Below are positions 1-9,222 of a DNA stretch of 64,000 bases, one piece after another. The notes below the pieces were generated by a model. That model saw only the letters and a list, made by a program, of their open reading frames with translations, made no database searches and was not told the origin of the DNA. Each line of letters opens with the position of its first letter. Position 1 is the first letter of the stretch. The stretch spans positions 27,832 through 91,831 of the forward strand of contig JAEUKB010000058.1 in assembly GCA_016794365.1 (NCBI GenBank). Reading direction: 5' to 3'. Source of the stretch: Myxococcales bacterium (GTDB taxonomy: Bacteria; Myxococcota_A; Polyangia; Palsa-1104; JAEUJZ01). Both the position numbers and the translations under genes were made by a program.

Positions 1-4
1 GCGC

Positions 5-883
5 TTGTGGCCGCTGCTACTGCTCCATGCGCTGTTTACGGCAGCCATTGTGGTCCCGACGGCACTTTTGATTCAGCCGCTGTACTGTCTGGTCAACTAC
101 GGTACGCCCTCATCGGCAGAGATCAGGTACTGCCTACTCGGCATCGTGCCCGTGCAGCGGCTGGAGTTTTTATGGACGAGCATGGTGGTCGCCTGGGGCT
201 GTGTCTTGCCTGCGGTCATGCTGTTTGCTCTGCGCCGCGAGCGTGATGCCATCGAGCGCCACTTGCAAGAAGAGCGACGCCAGCGCTTGACCGCCCAGCT
301 TCAGACCCTGCAAGCGCGGCTGCATCCACACTTTTTGTTTAACAGCCTGAACACGATTGCTTGTCTGATCAGTGAAGATCCTGCGGCGGCAGAGCGCGTC
401 GTGGAACGCCTGGCCGAGCTGCTGCGCTACTGCTTGACGGATCTAGACAGGACCGTTGTGCCGCTGCGTGATGAGCTGTCGGTGGTGCGCGCGTATCTCG
501 AGGTGCAAGCGGCTCGCTTTGGTTCCCGTCTTCGCTTTGTCATCGACTGCCCGGATGCGCTTGGGAACCAGCGCGTGCCGCCACTGTGCTTGCAGCCGCT
601 GGTCGAAAACGCAGTGCTACACGGTGCGGTGGCTTCTCGACGGGGGGGCCTGGTGACGGTGCAAGTGGCCATCGTCGAGCCGCAGCTCCTGCTTTCGGTC
701 CAGGACGACGGCCCCGGTCTGGGCAAGTCTACCCATCAAGGCAGCGGTGGGGCGCTTCGTGGACTGCGTGAGCGGCTGCGCATCTTGTATCCCGACGCCG
801 ATCCGCCTGCTCGTCTGGATCTGATGACCCCTGCCGATGGCCTCGGCTGCCTGGTCGAGCTGCGTCTGCCGCTGGATGCCTGA
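5..883 (+). CDS. LytS/YehU-type sensor histidine kinase (probably 5' partial)
   Basis: Membrane sensor kinase of the LytS/YehU class that would phosphorylate a LytTR response regulator. Two hydrophobic segments are visible near the N-terminus (about residues 2-28 and 58-77), followed by a short coiled coil and the His_kinase motif HPHFLFNSLNTIA with the phospho-accepting His. The ATPase domain shows the N-box LVENAVLHG and the G-box DDGPGLG. The family normally carries more membrane segments, the reading frame is open to the window edge and the first possible start is a TTG at base 5, so the true start probably lies outside the window. The next gene, a LytTR regulator, faces it tail to tail with only 8 bp between. 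The pair is a likely cognate system although not in one operon. Confidence 0.9.
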   Translation: MWPLLLLHALFTAAIVVPTALLIQPLYCLVNYGTPSSAEIRYCLLGIVPVQRLEFLWTSMVVAWGCVLPAVMLFALRRERDAIERHLQEERRQRLTAQLQTLQARLHPHFLFNSLNTIACLISEDPAAAERVVERLAELLRYCLTDLDRTVVPLRDELSVVRAYLEVQAARFGSRLRFVIDCPDALGNQRVPPLCLQPLVENAVLHGAVASRRGGLVTVQVAIVEPQLLLSVQDDGPGLGKSTHQGSGGALRGLRERLRILYPDADPPARLDLMTPADGLGCLVELRLPLDA

Positions 884-891
884 CCCGCTCG

Positions 892-1722
892 CTAAGAACG
901 TCCTGGGGTGAGTGCGGCGCGGACCTGCGGGAGCAGCCGACGACTGACCCGAGCGCGCTGTCCGTCCGTAAGCTCCAGCTCGCTGCCGTCTTCGCCGAGA
1001 TGCAGGGCCCGCACCTGTCGCAGGTTGACCAGCTCGCTCCGGTGAACCCGCAAAAAGCCGTGTCCACAGAGCCGGGCTTCCAGCTCGCTGAGTGACTCGG
1101 GCGTAAGCTGCTCGCGTCCATCGGCATGAAACGCAGTGTACTTGTCGGTGGACCATAAGCGCGTGATCGTCGCTGCATCAAACAGCCGCAGGCTGCCTCG
1201 GTCATGAACGACCAGCCGTGGTGTCGTGCTGGGCCCGCTGCGTGCGAGCAGGTCCGTCATCATCGCTGCCGTGGCATCCTGCGCAAGCGTCGGTGGCGAG
1301 CCAGCGGTTTTGCCCAGCACCTGCACCCGCTGCGCCGCCCGCACGACCGCTTGCGCCAAGCGCTCGGCAGAAATGGGCTTGAGCAGGTAGTCCACCGCGT
1401 GGACGGCAAAGGCCGCGACCGCGTGCTGATCGTAGGCGGTCGTAAACACAATCGGCGGCAGCCCGTGGTAGCGCTGGGCCAGCGCGAGCCCGTCCATCCC
1501 TGGCATGTGGATGTCCAAAAACAGCAGCGAGGCCGCCGTCTTTGTCAGCAGCTCCAGCGCTTCTTCACCGTCGCCCGCTTCGCCCACCACCGCAATGTCC
1601 GGTAGCCCCGCGTGGACGGTGCGCTGGGCAGGCTGGGCAAGCTGCTCGATGAGCCGTATCAAGCGTCGCCGCGCCGGAAGCTCGTCATCGACGACCAGGG
1701 CCCGCAACATCCCATCCAGCAT
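892..1722 (-). CDS. LytTR-family response regulator
   Basis: Cytoplasmic DNA-binding response regulator of 276 residues. The receiver domain (about 5-130) has the acidic pair D12-D13, the phospho-acceptor D70 in LFLDIHMPGMDG, the conserved Thr in FTTAYD and K115 in LLKP. The C-terminal part (about 170-270) has the LytTR pattern VHDRGSLRLFD...FLRVHRSELVNLRQV, a beta-type DNA-binding fold. It lies convergent to the LytS-type kinase, which is unusual because LytS and LytT are normally co-transcribed. ATG at 1722 is used; a second in-frame ATG four codons later (1710) is possible. Its target genes cannot be read from the sequence. Confidence 0.92.
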   Translation of the reverse strand: MLDGMLRALVVDDELPARRRLIRLIEQLAQPAQRTVHAGLPDIAVVGEAGDGEEALELLTKTAASLLFLDIHMPGMDGLALAQRYHGLPPIVFTTAYDQHAVAAFAVHAVDYLLKPISAERLAQAVVRAAQRVQVLGKTAGSPPTLAQDATAAMMTDLLARSGPSTTPRLVVHDRGSLRLFDAATITRLWSTDKYTAFHADGREQLTPESLSELEARLCGHGFLRVHRSELVNLRQVRALHLGEDGSELELTDGQRARVSRRLLPQVRAALTPGRS

Positions 1723-1881
1723 AGCAAGGACTTATCCCTGCGAGGCAAGTGATCCGATCGTGCAGACCGTACAGACCGGGGCGGGCCGGGCCAAGACGCC
1801 GCCGCCACCGCTTGTCGGCTGGAAACGACCGCTCATCGGCTGATCCAAGTCGGCGCTGATTCGATCGGCTTCCCTGGGATC

Positions 1882-2502
1882 ATGCGAACAAACGGACCGA
1901 CAAAGAAGAGCGCTTCACCGCCAGGAACGCGCGTCAGGACTCGCTGCTGGATACCGATTCCTATCGTTGCCTCTTGGCTCGTGCTGACCTCTGCTGCCAG
2001 CGCACAGCCCACGGACGGACGACTGGGACGGCATTCCATCGAGGTCGCATACTTTGGCCAGAACTTCATCCGTCCGGGGATGCAGATTGGCTACAGCGTG
2101 CGTGCGCTTCAGTCCTCGGGCCGCTTGCACGCGCTCGTCATCGGGGCCGATGTCGGTGCCTACGCCTGGCTGCGTCATGACATCGGTGTGTTTCTGCTGC
2201 CCCGCATCGGCTGGCGTGGACGTCACCGGGCGGGTCTGCAAGGCGAGGCCAACTTTCACCTGGGCTACCTTCAGAGCGTGCTCGCCAGCCCGGCCTATCA
2301 AGTCGAGTCCGGGCAAGTCGTCGAGGCATCCCGACAAGGCATTGCCAACCTGCTGCTCGGCGTCACGGCAGGCATCGGCTGGTTCTTTCCACAGGCGGGC
2401 GTGACCCCGTTTGCTCGCGCTGGTGTCCTGTGGCATACGCCCGTGTTTGATCAGACGCTGCTGCGCTTCGTTCTCAACGTCGGTGTGGAGGTTCGGCTAT
2501 GA
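1882..2502 (+). CDS. Predicted outer-membrane/periplasmic protein, unknown family
   Basis: 206 residues with a long basic N-region and a hydrophobic stretch ending in ASAQP, which looks like a signal peptide cleaved after about residue 41. The mature part alternates polar and hydrophobic residues and is rich in Gly and aromatics (for example GQNFIRPGMQIGYSVRAL and GVTPFARAGVLWHTP), ending in VEVRL. This is the texture of a small beta-barrel. I do not recognise the family. The stop codon overlaps the start of the following hydrolase gene (ATGA), so the two are translationally coupled and probably act in the same compartment. Confidence 0.7.
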   Translation: MRTNGPTKKSASPPGTRVRTRCWIPIPIVASWLVLTSAASAQPTDGRLGRHSIEVAYFGQNFIRPGMQIGYSVRALQSSGRLHALVIGADVGAYAWLRHDIGVFLLPRIGWRGRHRAGLQGEANFHLGYLQSVLASPAYQVESGQVVEASRQGIANLLLGVTAGIGWFFPQAGVTPFARAGVLWHTPVFDQTLLRFVLNVGVEVRL

Positions 2503-3524
2503 CGCGAGTCCTGTTGCTCCTGATCGTGTCCGTTTGGCTGGCTGGCTGTGCGGTCGATTTCCAAGAGGGTGACGAGCACTTTTATGTCGTCCACAAGGGG
2601 GCGGCGATGCCCGTGTGGGTGACGGGAAACTGGCGCTCGGATCGCATCTTGGTCCATGTCCACGGCGGTCCTGGCACCACCAACGGCATTTACTTTCAAA
2701 AGGACAGCTACCGCCGCATCGCGGATCAGGTGGGCATCGCCTTTTATGAGCAGCGCGGCGCGGGATCGGCCCTGGGTCTACATCGCGAGTACCTATCGAC
2801 CGAGCAGCTTGTCGAAGATGCACGCATGGTGATGACGGTGCTGCGAGCGCGTTATCCGCGCGCGAGGTTTGCGCTGCTGGGACATAGCTGGGGAGGCTTT
2901 CTGGGATCGGCGATCCTGCTGGAACCGGATCTCCAGAAGCAGTTTGGCGGCTGGATCGAGATGGACGGCGCGCATGATGCATCGTGCAAGTCGTGGAACC
3001 ATGGCCGCGACCAAGTGCTGGCCAAGGGAATCGCCGGGGCCGAAGCGTTTTATCGCGATGTCTGGAAGTGCGACCCGGTGACCAACGAAAACAACCAGCT
3101 CGAAGAATACAAGGGCAAGCTGATTCACCTGTGGCACAGCGAGTTTGTGCGGGCCGCTGGTGGCTACGATGTACAGCCCGATCGAGTGCTCACCAATGCC
3201 GACATCGCAGAGAACATCTTCCGCAGCCAGTTCGATCTGTTTGCGGTGACGCAGCACTCTCCTTTGCCGGTGCAGAACTTCTACGGTCGCGACCTGACGC
3301 CGCGTCTTGGTGAGATCAAGATCCCAGCGCTGGTGCTGTGGGGCACCCACGATCTCATCACGCCAGCCATCAATGCCGAGCCCGCCTATCGCGCACTTGG
3401 GGCCGCGCCGCAGGACAAAGAGCTTGTGCTGTTTGACGACTCTGGTCACAACCCCTGGGCCGAAGAGCAGGACAAGTTCGTGCTCGCCATGACCCGCTTC
3501 CTAGACAAAGTGCTGCCGCCGTAG
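2499..3524 (+). CDS. Alpha/beta-hydrolase lipoprotein, proline iminopeptidase-like
   Basis: 341-residue alpha/beta-hydrolase. A lipoprotein signal ends in LAGC with Cys17 as lipidation site. The oxyanion-hole motif HGGPG (55-59) is the form typical of the prolyl aminopeptidase/epoxide-hydrolase branch. The nucleophile elbow is GHSWGG with Ser130, and the candidate Asp and His are in LWGTHDLITPA and DDSGHNPW. It would act in the periplasm or at the outer membrane as a peptidase or esterase; the substrate is unknown. Its ATG overlaps the stop of the preceding envelope gene by four bases, indicating an operon of two. Confidence 0.85.
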   Translation: MTRVLLLLIVSVWLAGCAVDFQEGDEHFYVVHKGAAMPVWVTGNWRSDRILVHVHGGPGTTNGIYFQKDSYRRIADQVGIAFYEQRGAGSALGLHREYLSTEQLVEDARMVMTVLRARYPRARFALLGHSWGGFLGSAILLEPDLQKQFGGWIEMDGAHDASCKSWNHGRDQVLAKGIAGAEAFYRDVWKCDPVTNENNQLEEYKGKLIHLWHSEFVRAAGGYDVQPDRVLTNADIAENIFRSQFDLFAVTQHSPLPVQNFYGRDLTPRLGEIKIPALVLWGTHDLITPAINAEPAYRALGAAPQDKELVLFDDSGHNPWAEEQDKFVLAMTRFLDKVLPP

Positions 3525-3598
3525 CTCCGCAGCGCGAATCGAACGGCTTCGTCTCTCTCGCACCGTCAGCGTCATCCTTTATCCATCACAGTGAATGA

Positions 3599-4147
3599 TT
3601 CCCACAAGGGGACATAGACAGGGACGGAACAGCGGAGCTGCTGGTTGCGGGGGGAAGTGCGCAGCGTGTGGAGGTGTGGCAACAAAGTGGGAGCAAGTCG
3701 TTTGTGCGGCTTGCGCAGAAGGCGGTGGCTGGGGATGCGTACTCGGTGGTGATGGCAGATGTCCGTGCGGATGGAGCGCCTGATCTGGTGGTGGCGCTGC
3801 CGGGACAGAAACAAGTCGCGCTGATTCCGGGGATCGGACAAGGTGCGCTCGGCGCGGTCGTCCTGGTTCCCAGCGGAACATCTTTGCAGCAGCTTAGCGC
3901 CGTCGATGTCAACTGTGATGGACGGACCGACATCGTGGCGAGCAGCTCCAACGAAAACAAGCTCGGGCTGCTGCTTGGATCAGACACAGGACTACAGAAC
4001 GGACAGACCATCGATCTGTCTGCGCATCAAATCGGAGTCGCACAGTCGCTGGCGGTGGCAGATGTAAACTTTGATGGACTTCCCGATCTGCTGGTCGGTA
4101 GCAGTCAGACTCCGGCGTACCTGCTGATTCCAAACATCTCGCCGTAA
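3599..4147 (+). pseudogene. FG-GAP/VCBS-repeat protein remnant (5' truncated)
   Basis: The reading frame shows three FG-GAP-like calcium-binding repeats: GDIDRDGTAELLVAGG, ADVRADGAPDLVVALPG and VDVNCDGRTDIVASSS, plus ADVNFDGLPDLLVGSS near the end. The first repeat starts only a few codons after an in-frame TGA at 3596-3598 and has no usable start codon before it. The first GTG at 3668 would cut into the repeat blade. The piece therefore looks like the C-terminal end of a larger secreted beta-propeller protein whose 5' part has been lost. A start at 3668 giving 159 residues cannot be excluded but would leave an incomplete blade. Confidence 0.6.
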
Positions 4148-4206
4148 GTTCTGCGTAACTTCTCCGTAACTTCGCAGCATCCCGCTATCCGCAGTACGCT
4201 GTACGC

Positions 4207-5763
4207 ATGATGCACCTTCATCGCACGCGGACCGTGCTGCTGGCTGCGCTGCTCGGACTGCTTCCGCAGCGCAGTGTGGCCGAGTCGATTCCTACGCCTC
4301 CCAAAGATGCGCTGACGCTGTACGCACCAAAGCTGACAGAATCCGACGTGTCGGCATACGCCAAGCGCGCGCTGACAGACTGGCAGGCTCCGGGCATGGC
4401 AGTGGCGGTGATTCATCACGGAAAAGTCGTCGCGCTGGGAGCCTATGGGAATCGCCGGATGGGAGGCTCTGCCCAGGTGGACATACACACCCGCTTTGCG
4501 CTGGCATCTTTGACCAAGACACTGACCGCAGCGACGATCGGAATGCTGGCAGAAGAAGGAAAGATCGCGCTGCGGCGTCCGCTCAAAGACACCCATCCTG
4601 ACCTGGTATTTAGCGATCCGGTGGTCACTGCGCAGCTCACGATGCTCGACATTCTGTCTCATCGCAGCGGCATCTCGGAATCGGCGGATCTGCTCTGGAC
4701 TGCAACGGGATACGATCGAAAGGAAGTCCTCCGCAGGCTCAAGGATGTTCCGCAAGAGAGTCCGTTTCGCAGTCGCTTCAGCTACAGCAACGTGCTGTAC
4801 GCACTGGCAGGAGAGCTGGCCGCGAAAGCCGAATCTACGACGTGGGAGTCCCTGATTCGCCAGCGCATCTTCGTTCCGGCTGCGCTGCATGATGCAGGGT
4901 TTGGCGTGCCCAGCGCACCGGATGGCAACATCGCGACACCACATGCGCTGCGCAATCAAGTGCTGACCGCGATCACTCCACGCGCGCTGGACAACATCGC
5001 ACCGGCAGCAGGGGTCTATGCATCGATCTCTGATCTGGCGAACCTGTTGCGAGCATTTACCAGCGACGGACAGCTAGATGGTAAACAGGTATTTTCTAAG
5101 ACTCTTATTGATGCGATGATGACGCCGCAGACTCCGGTGGGTCTGGCGCAGTGGCAAAAGGCGCTGTATCCGCAGAGTCACTTTCTGCTGCACGGACTGG
5201 GTCTGATGCTGCAAGACTACCGAGGCAAGCTGGTCGCGTGGAACACGGGCGGAATCGACGGATTTTCCTGCACGCTTGCACTGATTCCTGATGAAAAGCT
5301 GGGGCTCGCGGTGCTGACGAACGTACCGTTTACTGGGCTGCCGGAAGCAGTGGTGTTTTCGCTGCTCGATCACTATTTGGGAAGCACAGGAACAGACTGG
5401 AATCAGGCGCGACTGGCGCTGTCGAAGAACAGCCGGGCTCGTCAAGCGGCAGCGGTGCAAGCGCAGCTTGGGACGCAGACCAGTCAGAAGCTAGCACTTC
5501 CGGCCAAGCAGCTGGTTGGTACGTATGTCTCTGCGCTGCTGGGTGAAGCAGAGCTTCGTCAGGACGGAAGCGGTCTTACGCTGCGGATTGCCAAGTCTTT
5601 GACCGGACGCCTGTTTCCCTGGCAGCCCACGCGCTTGCGGATGCAGTTTGATGATGCAGAGCTGGGCGTTGCACCTTGTGATCTGGAGCTTTCTCCCGAC
5701 GGAACTGTCGCTTCCTTTGTGCTGGGCGAGCATGGCAAGTTTGTTCGCGCGGCTGCGAAGTAA
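4207..5763 (+). CDS. Secreted serine hydrolase of the class C beta-lactamase / penicillin-binding family
   Basis: 518 residues with an N-terminal signal peptide (hydrophobic 9-20, cleavage probably after SVAE). The beta-lactamase-like serine hydrolase fold carries SLTK with nucleophile Ser101 and Lys104, YSN at 193-195, and an HGLG element in the position of the third motif. The region from about 425 onward, starting LPAKQLVGTYVS, resembles the lipocalin-like DUF3471 tail often attached to such enzymes. Likely roles are D-amino-acid peptidase or esterase activity in the periplasm; true beta-lactamase activity is not implied. It stands alone, followed 34 bp later by a GNAT gene in the same direction. 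Confidence 0.88.
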   Translation: MMHLHRTRTVLLAALLGLLPQRSVAESIPTPPKDALTLYAPKLTESDVSAYAKRALTDWQAPGMAVAVIHHGKVVALGAYGNRRMGGSAQVDIHTRFALASLTKTLTAATIGMLAEEGKIALRRPLKDTHPDLVFSDPVVTAQLTMLDILSHRSGISESADLLWTATGYDRKEVLRRLKDVPQESPFRSRFSYSNVLYALAGELAAKAESTTWESLIRQRIFVPAALHDAGFGVPSAPDGNIATPHALRNQVLTAITPRALDNIAPAAGVYASISDLANLLRAFTSDGQLDGKQVFSKTLIDAMMTPQTPVGLAQWQKALYPQSHFLLHGLGLMLQDYRGKLVAWNTGGIDGFSCTLALIPDEKLGLAVLTNVPFTGLPEAVVFSLLDHYLGSTGTDWNQARLALSKNSRARQAAAVQAQLGTQTSQKLALPAKQLVGTYVSALLGEAELRQDGSGLTLRIAKSLTGRLFPWQPTRLRMQFDDAELGVAPCDLELSPDGTVASFVLGEHGKFVRAAAK

Positions 5764-5800
5764 CCCCATTTCACGTTCCAGACTGTGGTAGGAGACGGTG

Positions 5801-6595
5801 ATGCAGGCGCATTCAAGCAAGCTGCTGGCACTGGCTGAAGATCTGAACACGCACATGCCGCTGCGACCGGGAGACTTTCGCATCGTCACCGATCGCTACG
5901 TCATCATCTTGGGAGCAACCGAAGGCCCGCACGGAACGGTGGTGCAGCGCTTCCGCATCCCACAAGGAGAAGTCGCGCAGACGCTGTCCGACATTCGCGC
6001 GCGGCTCCGTTCGCATGGACGCACCGAAGCGCTGTATGAAGTCGGTCCGTCCGCACTCCCGACGGATCTGACGCAGCAGCTTGCGGAGCACGGTGTCCAG
6101 CCCTTTGCGCTGGAACAGCAGACAGAGTCGCTCCTGCTCAGTGATCCCAAGCCGGGCTGGCTGCCGCCCTGGCCGGACTCTGTGGTGATTGAACGCGTCG
6201 AGGACTTCGATTCCTATCGGCGCAGTCAGCAGGTGTTCTGGCAGTGCTTTGGTCACACTCCGATCGACTTTGAGGAGTCCGTTCGCAACGACTACGCCTG
6301 TTATGAAGCCAGTCCGCTGTGGCTTCGCTTTGCGGCATCCATCGACGGAAAGATTGTCGGCGTGGGTGATGTGGTCTTTACAGAAGAAGCAGCCGTGCTG
6401 TGCGGAGGCGCCACCGATCCAGCCCATCGCAGCCAAGGTGTGTACCGCGCGCTGCTTGCGGCTCGCTATGAGGAGTCATGTCGCCATGGGATTCCGCGAC
6501 TGCTGACCCAAGCGGGACACATGTCGCAGCCGATCCTGCGCAGGCTCGGCTTTGAACCCCTGTGTCGCGTTCAGATCCTGCACGATCGGCTGTAA
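5801..6595 (+). CDS. GNAT-family N-acetyltransferase
   Basis: 264 residues. The C-terminal half is a GNAT domain: a beta-strand pair IDGKIVGVGDVVF, then ATDPAHRSQGVYRALL, which is the acetyl-CoA pyrophosphate-binding motif A (R-x-x-G-x-x), and the end LRRLGFEPLCRVQIL. The N-terminal 130 residues are not a recognisable GNAT and may be a degenerate second copy or a substrate-binding part. The ATG at 5801 is preferred to the adjacent GTG at 5798 because the ribosome site AGGAGA ends five bases before it. Substrate unknown. Confidence 0.85.
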   Translation: MQAHSSKLLALAEDLNTHMPLRPGDFRIVTDRYVIILGATEGPHGTVVQRFRIPQGEVAQTLSDIRARLRSHGRTEALYEVGPSALPTDLTQQLAEHGVQPFALEQQTESLLLSDPKPGWLPPWPDSVVIERVEDFDSYRRSQQVFWQCFGHTPIDFEESVRNDYACYEASPLWLRFAASIDGKIVGVGDVVFTEEAAVLCGGATDPAHRSQGVYRALLAARYEESCRHGIPRLLTQAGHMSQPILRRLGFEPLCRVQILHDRL

Positions 6596-6681
6596 GCGTC
6601 TGTGCCGGACCCGCGCTGCGTAGACATTACGTTTTCACGCAGCAGCAGCGAGCACAAGGGAAGCCTGATAACATCGTACAG

Positions 6682-8442
6682 ATGCGATCCCTTGCGCAGT
6701 GTACGGCGCTGCTGATTCCGACGGTGCTGCTGATCTGTGTAGACTCAGTCCAAGCAAGTCCAGAGCCGCTGTTTGGTAGTCCGGTCGGCGGAGTCCGCTT
6801 GGGTCTGTCCCTGGAACCGGAACATCCGGTGCTTCCTTCCGATCTCTCACTGTCCGTTACGCTGCACAACACCACCAACCAGATCAAGACGCTACCGGCT
6901 TCCTTGTGCGGACAGATCACCTGGCTGGCATACACGCAGATTGCGATTCGCAGCAACGGGGGAAAGCTGTATCGGGTGCCGCTTCGATCCATGATTGATA
7001 CAGCGGATCTGCATCAGCACGGACCCCTTTTGCTACAGCCTCATCAGAAGCTGGAAGCCAAGCTGTCGTTTATCGACATTGGGCAGCAGTATCCGCAGCC
7101 AGATGGAGAAGTTCCGCTGTCTGCCCTGCTCACCCAGACTAGGCAGATCGAGCTGTGGGCCGAGCTGTCGATGGAACACAGTCGTACCATTTCATCTCAA
7201 GTGACTCGACGGTCGTTTGGACTCAAGCCGATTGAAAAGCCGATCTCTGCAAGCTGTGCCGCGCAGCTTGTCACCAGCCACTATCTGACCTGTCTGCTCA
7301 ATCGGGCGGGCACTCCCTACTGCTGGGGAGAGACAGATCCGGGCGCTGGTCCCGAAGAGCTTTCGTATCCGCGTGCGCTGCGCTGGCTTGCGCAGAGCGC
7401 GACGAGCATCGGCTTCGGGAACGGCAGACTGTGCGCGGTCACCACCGACCGTGATGTCTTGTGCCTGAGCGAAGCCAGCGAAGGCGTCTCTTCACGTAAG
7501 CTGACGAATCCGCATCGGATCACAGGACTACCAAACGGACTGTCGCGGATTGTCTCTGGAACGGCGGATCAGTGCGTGCTGACCGACGCTGGCGCGCTGT
7601 GGTGTTGGGGTCGGATGCCGCAGACGATTCCGCCCGGTGATGTGCTGTCAGCGTGGCGCGCGCAGCCGATGCCCGGACTCGGTCAAGATGTCGTCGAGGT
7701 GGTGTTCGGCTGGCAGCACGCCTGCGCACGCAAGCGCAGCGGCGAGGTGCTGTGCTGGGGAGACAACAAAGTCGGACAGCTCGGAACCGGCACTCCGGAT
7801 GCGTCAGAGACTCCCAAAGCGGTGATAGGAATCGGCGGCGAAGTCAAAAAGATCGTCGCGGGAAACCTGTTTTCGTGTGCCTTGCGGACCGATGGAAAGC
7901 TGTTCTGCTGGGGCAAAAATGAATACGGAGCGCTCGGTAAGTACAGCGCGCCTGCACAGCTCACCGCGACGGAGCGTACGGATCTAGGCACGGATCTGCG
8001 CGATCTGTTTGCGGGGCACGATCAGCTCTGTGTGCTGCGCAAAGAAGGACAGCTTCAGTGTCTTGGAACGGTGGCGGCTTCGGAATCGGTGCTGTCTACG
8101 CAGACTCCGGTGACGCTGGACGGCATTCCGCCCGATGTGGCAGAGGTCACGATCGGACCGCGTGATGCGTGTGCCAGGACGAGTCAAGGTGCGCTGTGGT
8201 GCTGGGGACAGACGCTGCGCGCGATGACCAAGCCGGACGAAAGGAAGCCTCCCGATGGTCCGCAGCGGGTTACGGGACTATCCAGCGTACAGAGCGTCCA
8301 CATCGGTCCTGGCTTTTGGTGTGCCGCGACGCAGGCAGGCAGCGTCTCTTGCTGGGGCGATGGCAGCGGCGGACAGCTTGGCAAAGGTCGCATCATGATG
8401 TCCGCCAAGCCGCTTCGGCTCGACATTCCGTGTGACAAGTAA
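6682..8442 (+). CDS. Secreted RCC1-repeat protein
   Basis: 586 residues starting with a signal peptide (hydrophobic ALLIPTVLLICV, cleavage after VQA). An N-terminal beta-rich domain of about 150 residues is followed by a seven-bladed RCC1-type propeller; blade cores are visible as YCWGETD, WCWGRM, LCWGDNKVGQLGTG, FCWGKNEYGALG, WCWGQT and SCWGDGSGGQLGKG. Each blade has paired Cys, consistent with an exported, disulfide-bonded protein. RCC1 folds mediate protein-protein contacts; the partner is unknown. The longer frame upstream to 6562 would overlap the GNAT gene and place the signal peptide internally, so ATG 6682 is preferred. Confidence 0.85.
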   Translation: MRSLAQCTALLIPTVLLICVDSVQASPEPLFGSPVGGVRLGLSLEPEHPVLPSDLSLSVTLHNTTNQIKTLPASLCGQITWLAYTQIAIRSNGGKLYRVPLRSMIDTADLHQHGPLLLQPHQKLEAKLSFIDIGQQYPQPDGEVPLSALLTQTRQIELWAELSMEHSRTISSQVTRRSFGLKPIEKPISASCAAQLVTSHYLTCLLNRAGTPYCWGETDPGAGPEELSYPRALRWLAQSATSIGFGNGRLCAVTTDRDVLCLSEASEGVSSRKLTNPHRITGLPNGLSRIVSGTADQCVLTDAGALWCWGRMPQTIPPGDVLSAWRAQPMPGLGQDVVEVVFGWQHACARKRSGEVLCWGDNKVGQLGTGTPDASETPKAVIGIGGEVKKIVAGNLFSCALRTDGKLFCWGKNEYGALGKYSAPAQLTATERTDLGTDLRDLFAGHDQLCVLRKEGQLQCLGTVAASESVLSTQTPVTLDGIPPDVAEVTIGPRDACARTSQGALWCWGQTLRAMTKPDERKPPDGPQRVTGLSSVQSVHIGPGFWCAATQAGSVSCWGDGSGGQLGKGRIMMSAKPLRLDIPCDK

Positions 8443-8447
8443 GCAAG

Positions 8448-8482
8448 TGACCCCGCGCGGCACACGCAGACTCCGCGCGTCA
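8448..8482. other. GC-rich hairpin downstream of the RCC1 gene
   Basis: GTGAC...CGCGCGG pairs with CCGCGCG...TCAC, leaving a small bulge, immediately after the RCC1 stop codon. It lacks a T-tract on either strand, so it may stabilise the mRNA end or belong to a factor-dependent terminator rather than being an intrinsic terminator. Confidence 0.3.
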
Positions 8483-8584
8483 CCGTGCGTACATGCGGCT
8501 GGACTCGACGCATGATTCTTCCCAATTTGAAGTAAGAAAAATGTAACATGAGTCACAAAGCACGCTTCTGCTAGGAGAGTGGCT

Positions 8585-9202
8585 TTGGACCGACCAACAA
8601 CTACTTTTTCGCAGCTCGCTCACAGCGTGGCCGTCCGGTTCGTCACTGACACAACCGTTGACGCTGCGCTGGCTTCGATCGGAAGCAAAGCCCACTGGGT
8701 TGTTGCCGACCTTACGGTCGAAAAGCGCTGCGCACTCATCAATCACTTTGTACGCGCCCTGCGAGACACCGGGGTTCACACAGCCACTCGACTGGAACAT
8801 GCGCTGCTCACGGCGGCCCAGTGTCCTGCATCAGGTCGCCGCGTCATCTCGATCAAGGATGCGATCTCGCTCATCGCGGTACGCAACCAAGTGCATCAGC
8901 TTGCGACGGGAGTCGGTCTGTCTTGGAACGAGAGCATGCGACTGCAGTCCGCGATCTCTGACCTGGCGCGCTACATCGTCGAAAAAGGCGGCGGTCGGAT
9001 CGAGATCGAAGACACCAGCAGCGCGCTGTTTTTCATGGTCTACGCCAACGCCGATCTGGGACCGTGTACTCCGCCGGATGCGGTGACTCCGCCGTGGCTG
9101 GCCGCAACCGTCGGCATTGCCCAAGGCTTCCGCTGTGGTCGCGCCGTCACGGGCAGCCAGTTTCAGTTCTGGCACGGACGACCGCAGTCGATGGTCGCGT
9201 AA
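8585..9202 (+). CDS. RsbT/SpoIIAB-like GHKL protein, degenerate
   Basis: About 205 residues. The central segment SAISDLARYIVEKGGGRIEI closely follows the RsbT-type N-box (A-V-S-E-L-A-R-N-I...GGG), so this belongs to the anti-sigma/switch-kinase GHKL group. The Asn that coordinates Mg-ATP is replaced by Tyr, and the C-terminal glycine-rich lid is absent (LAATVGIAQGFRCGRAVTG). It is probably a non-catalytic partner protein. A ribosome site AGGAG at 8573-8577 suits the TTG at 8585 (7-bp gap) better than the GTG at 8579. It is followed 20 bp later by an azoreductase-like gene. Confidence 0.65.
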   Translation: MDRPTTTFSQLAHSVAVRFVTDTTVDAALASIGSKAHWVVADLTVEKRCALINHFVRALRDTGVHTATRLEHALLTAAQCPASGRRVISIKDAISLIAVRNQVHQLATGVGLSWNESMRLQSAISDLARYIVEKGGGRIEIEDTSSALFFMVYANADLGPCTPPDAVTPPWLAATVGIAQGFRCGRAVTGSQFQFWHGRPQSMVA

Positions 9203-9222
9203 CACCTCCGCAAGAGGAACTC

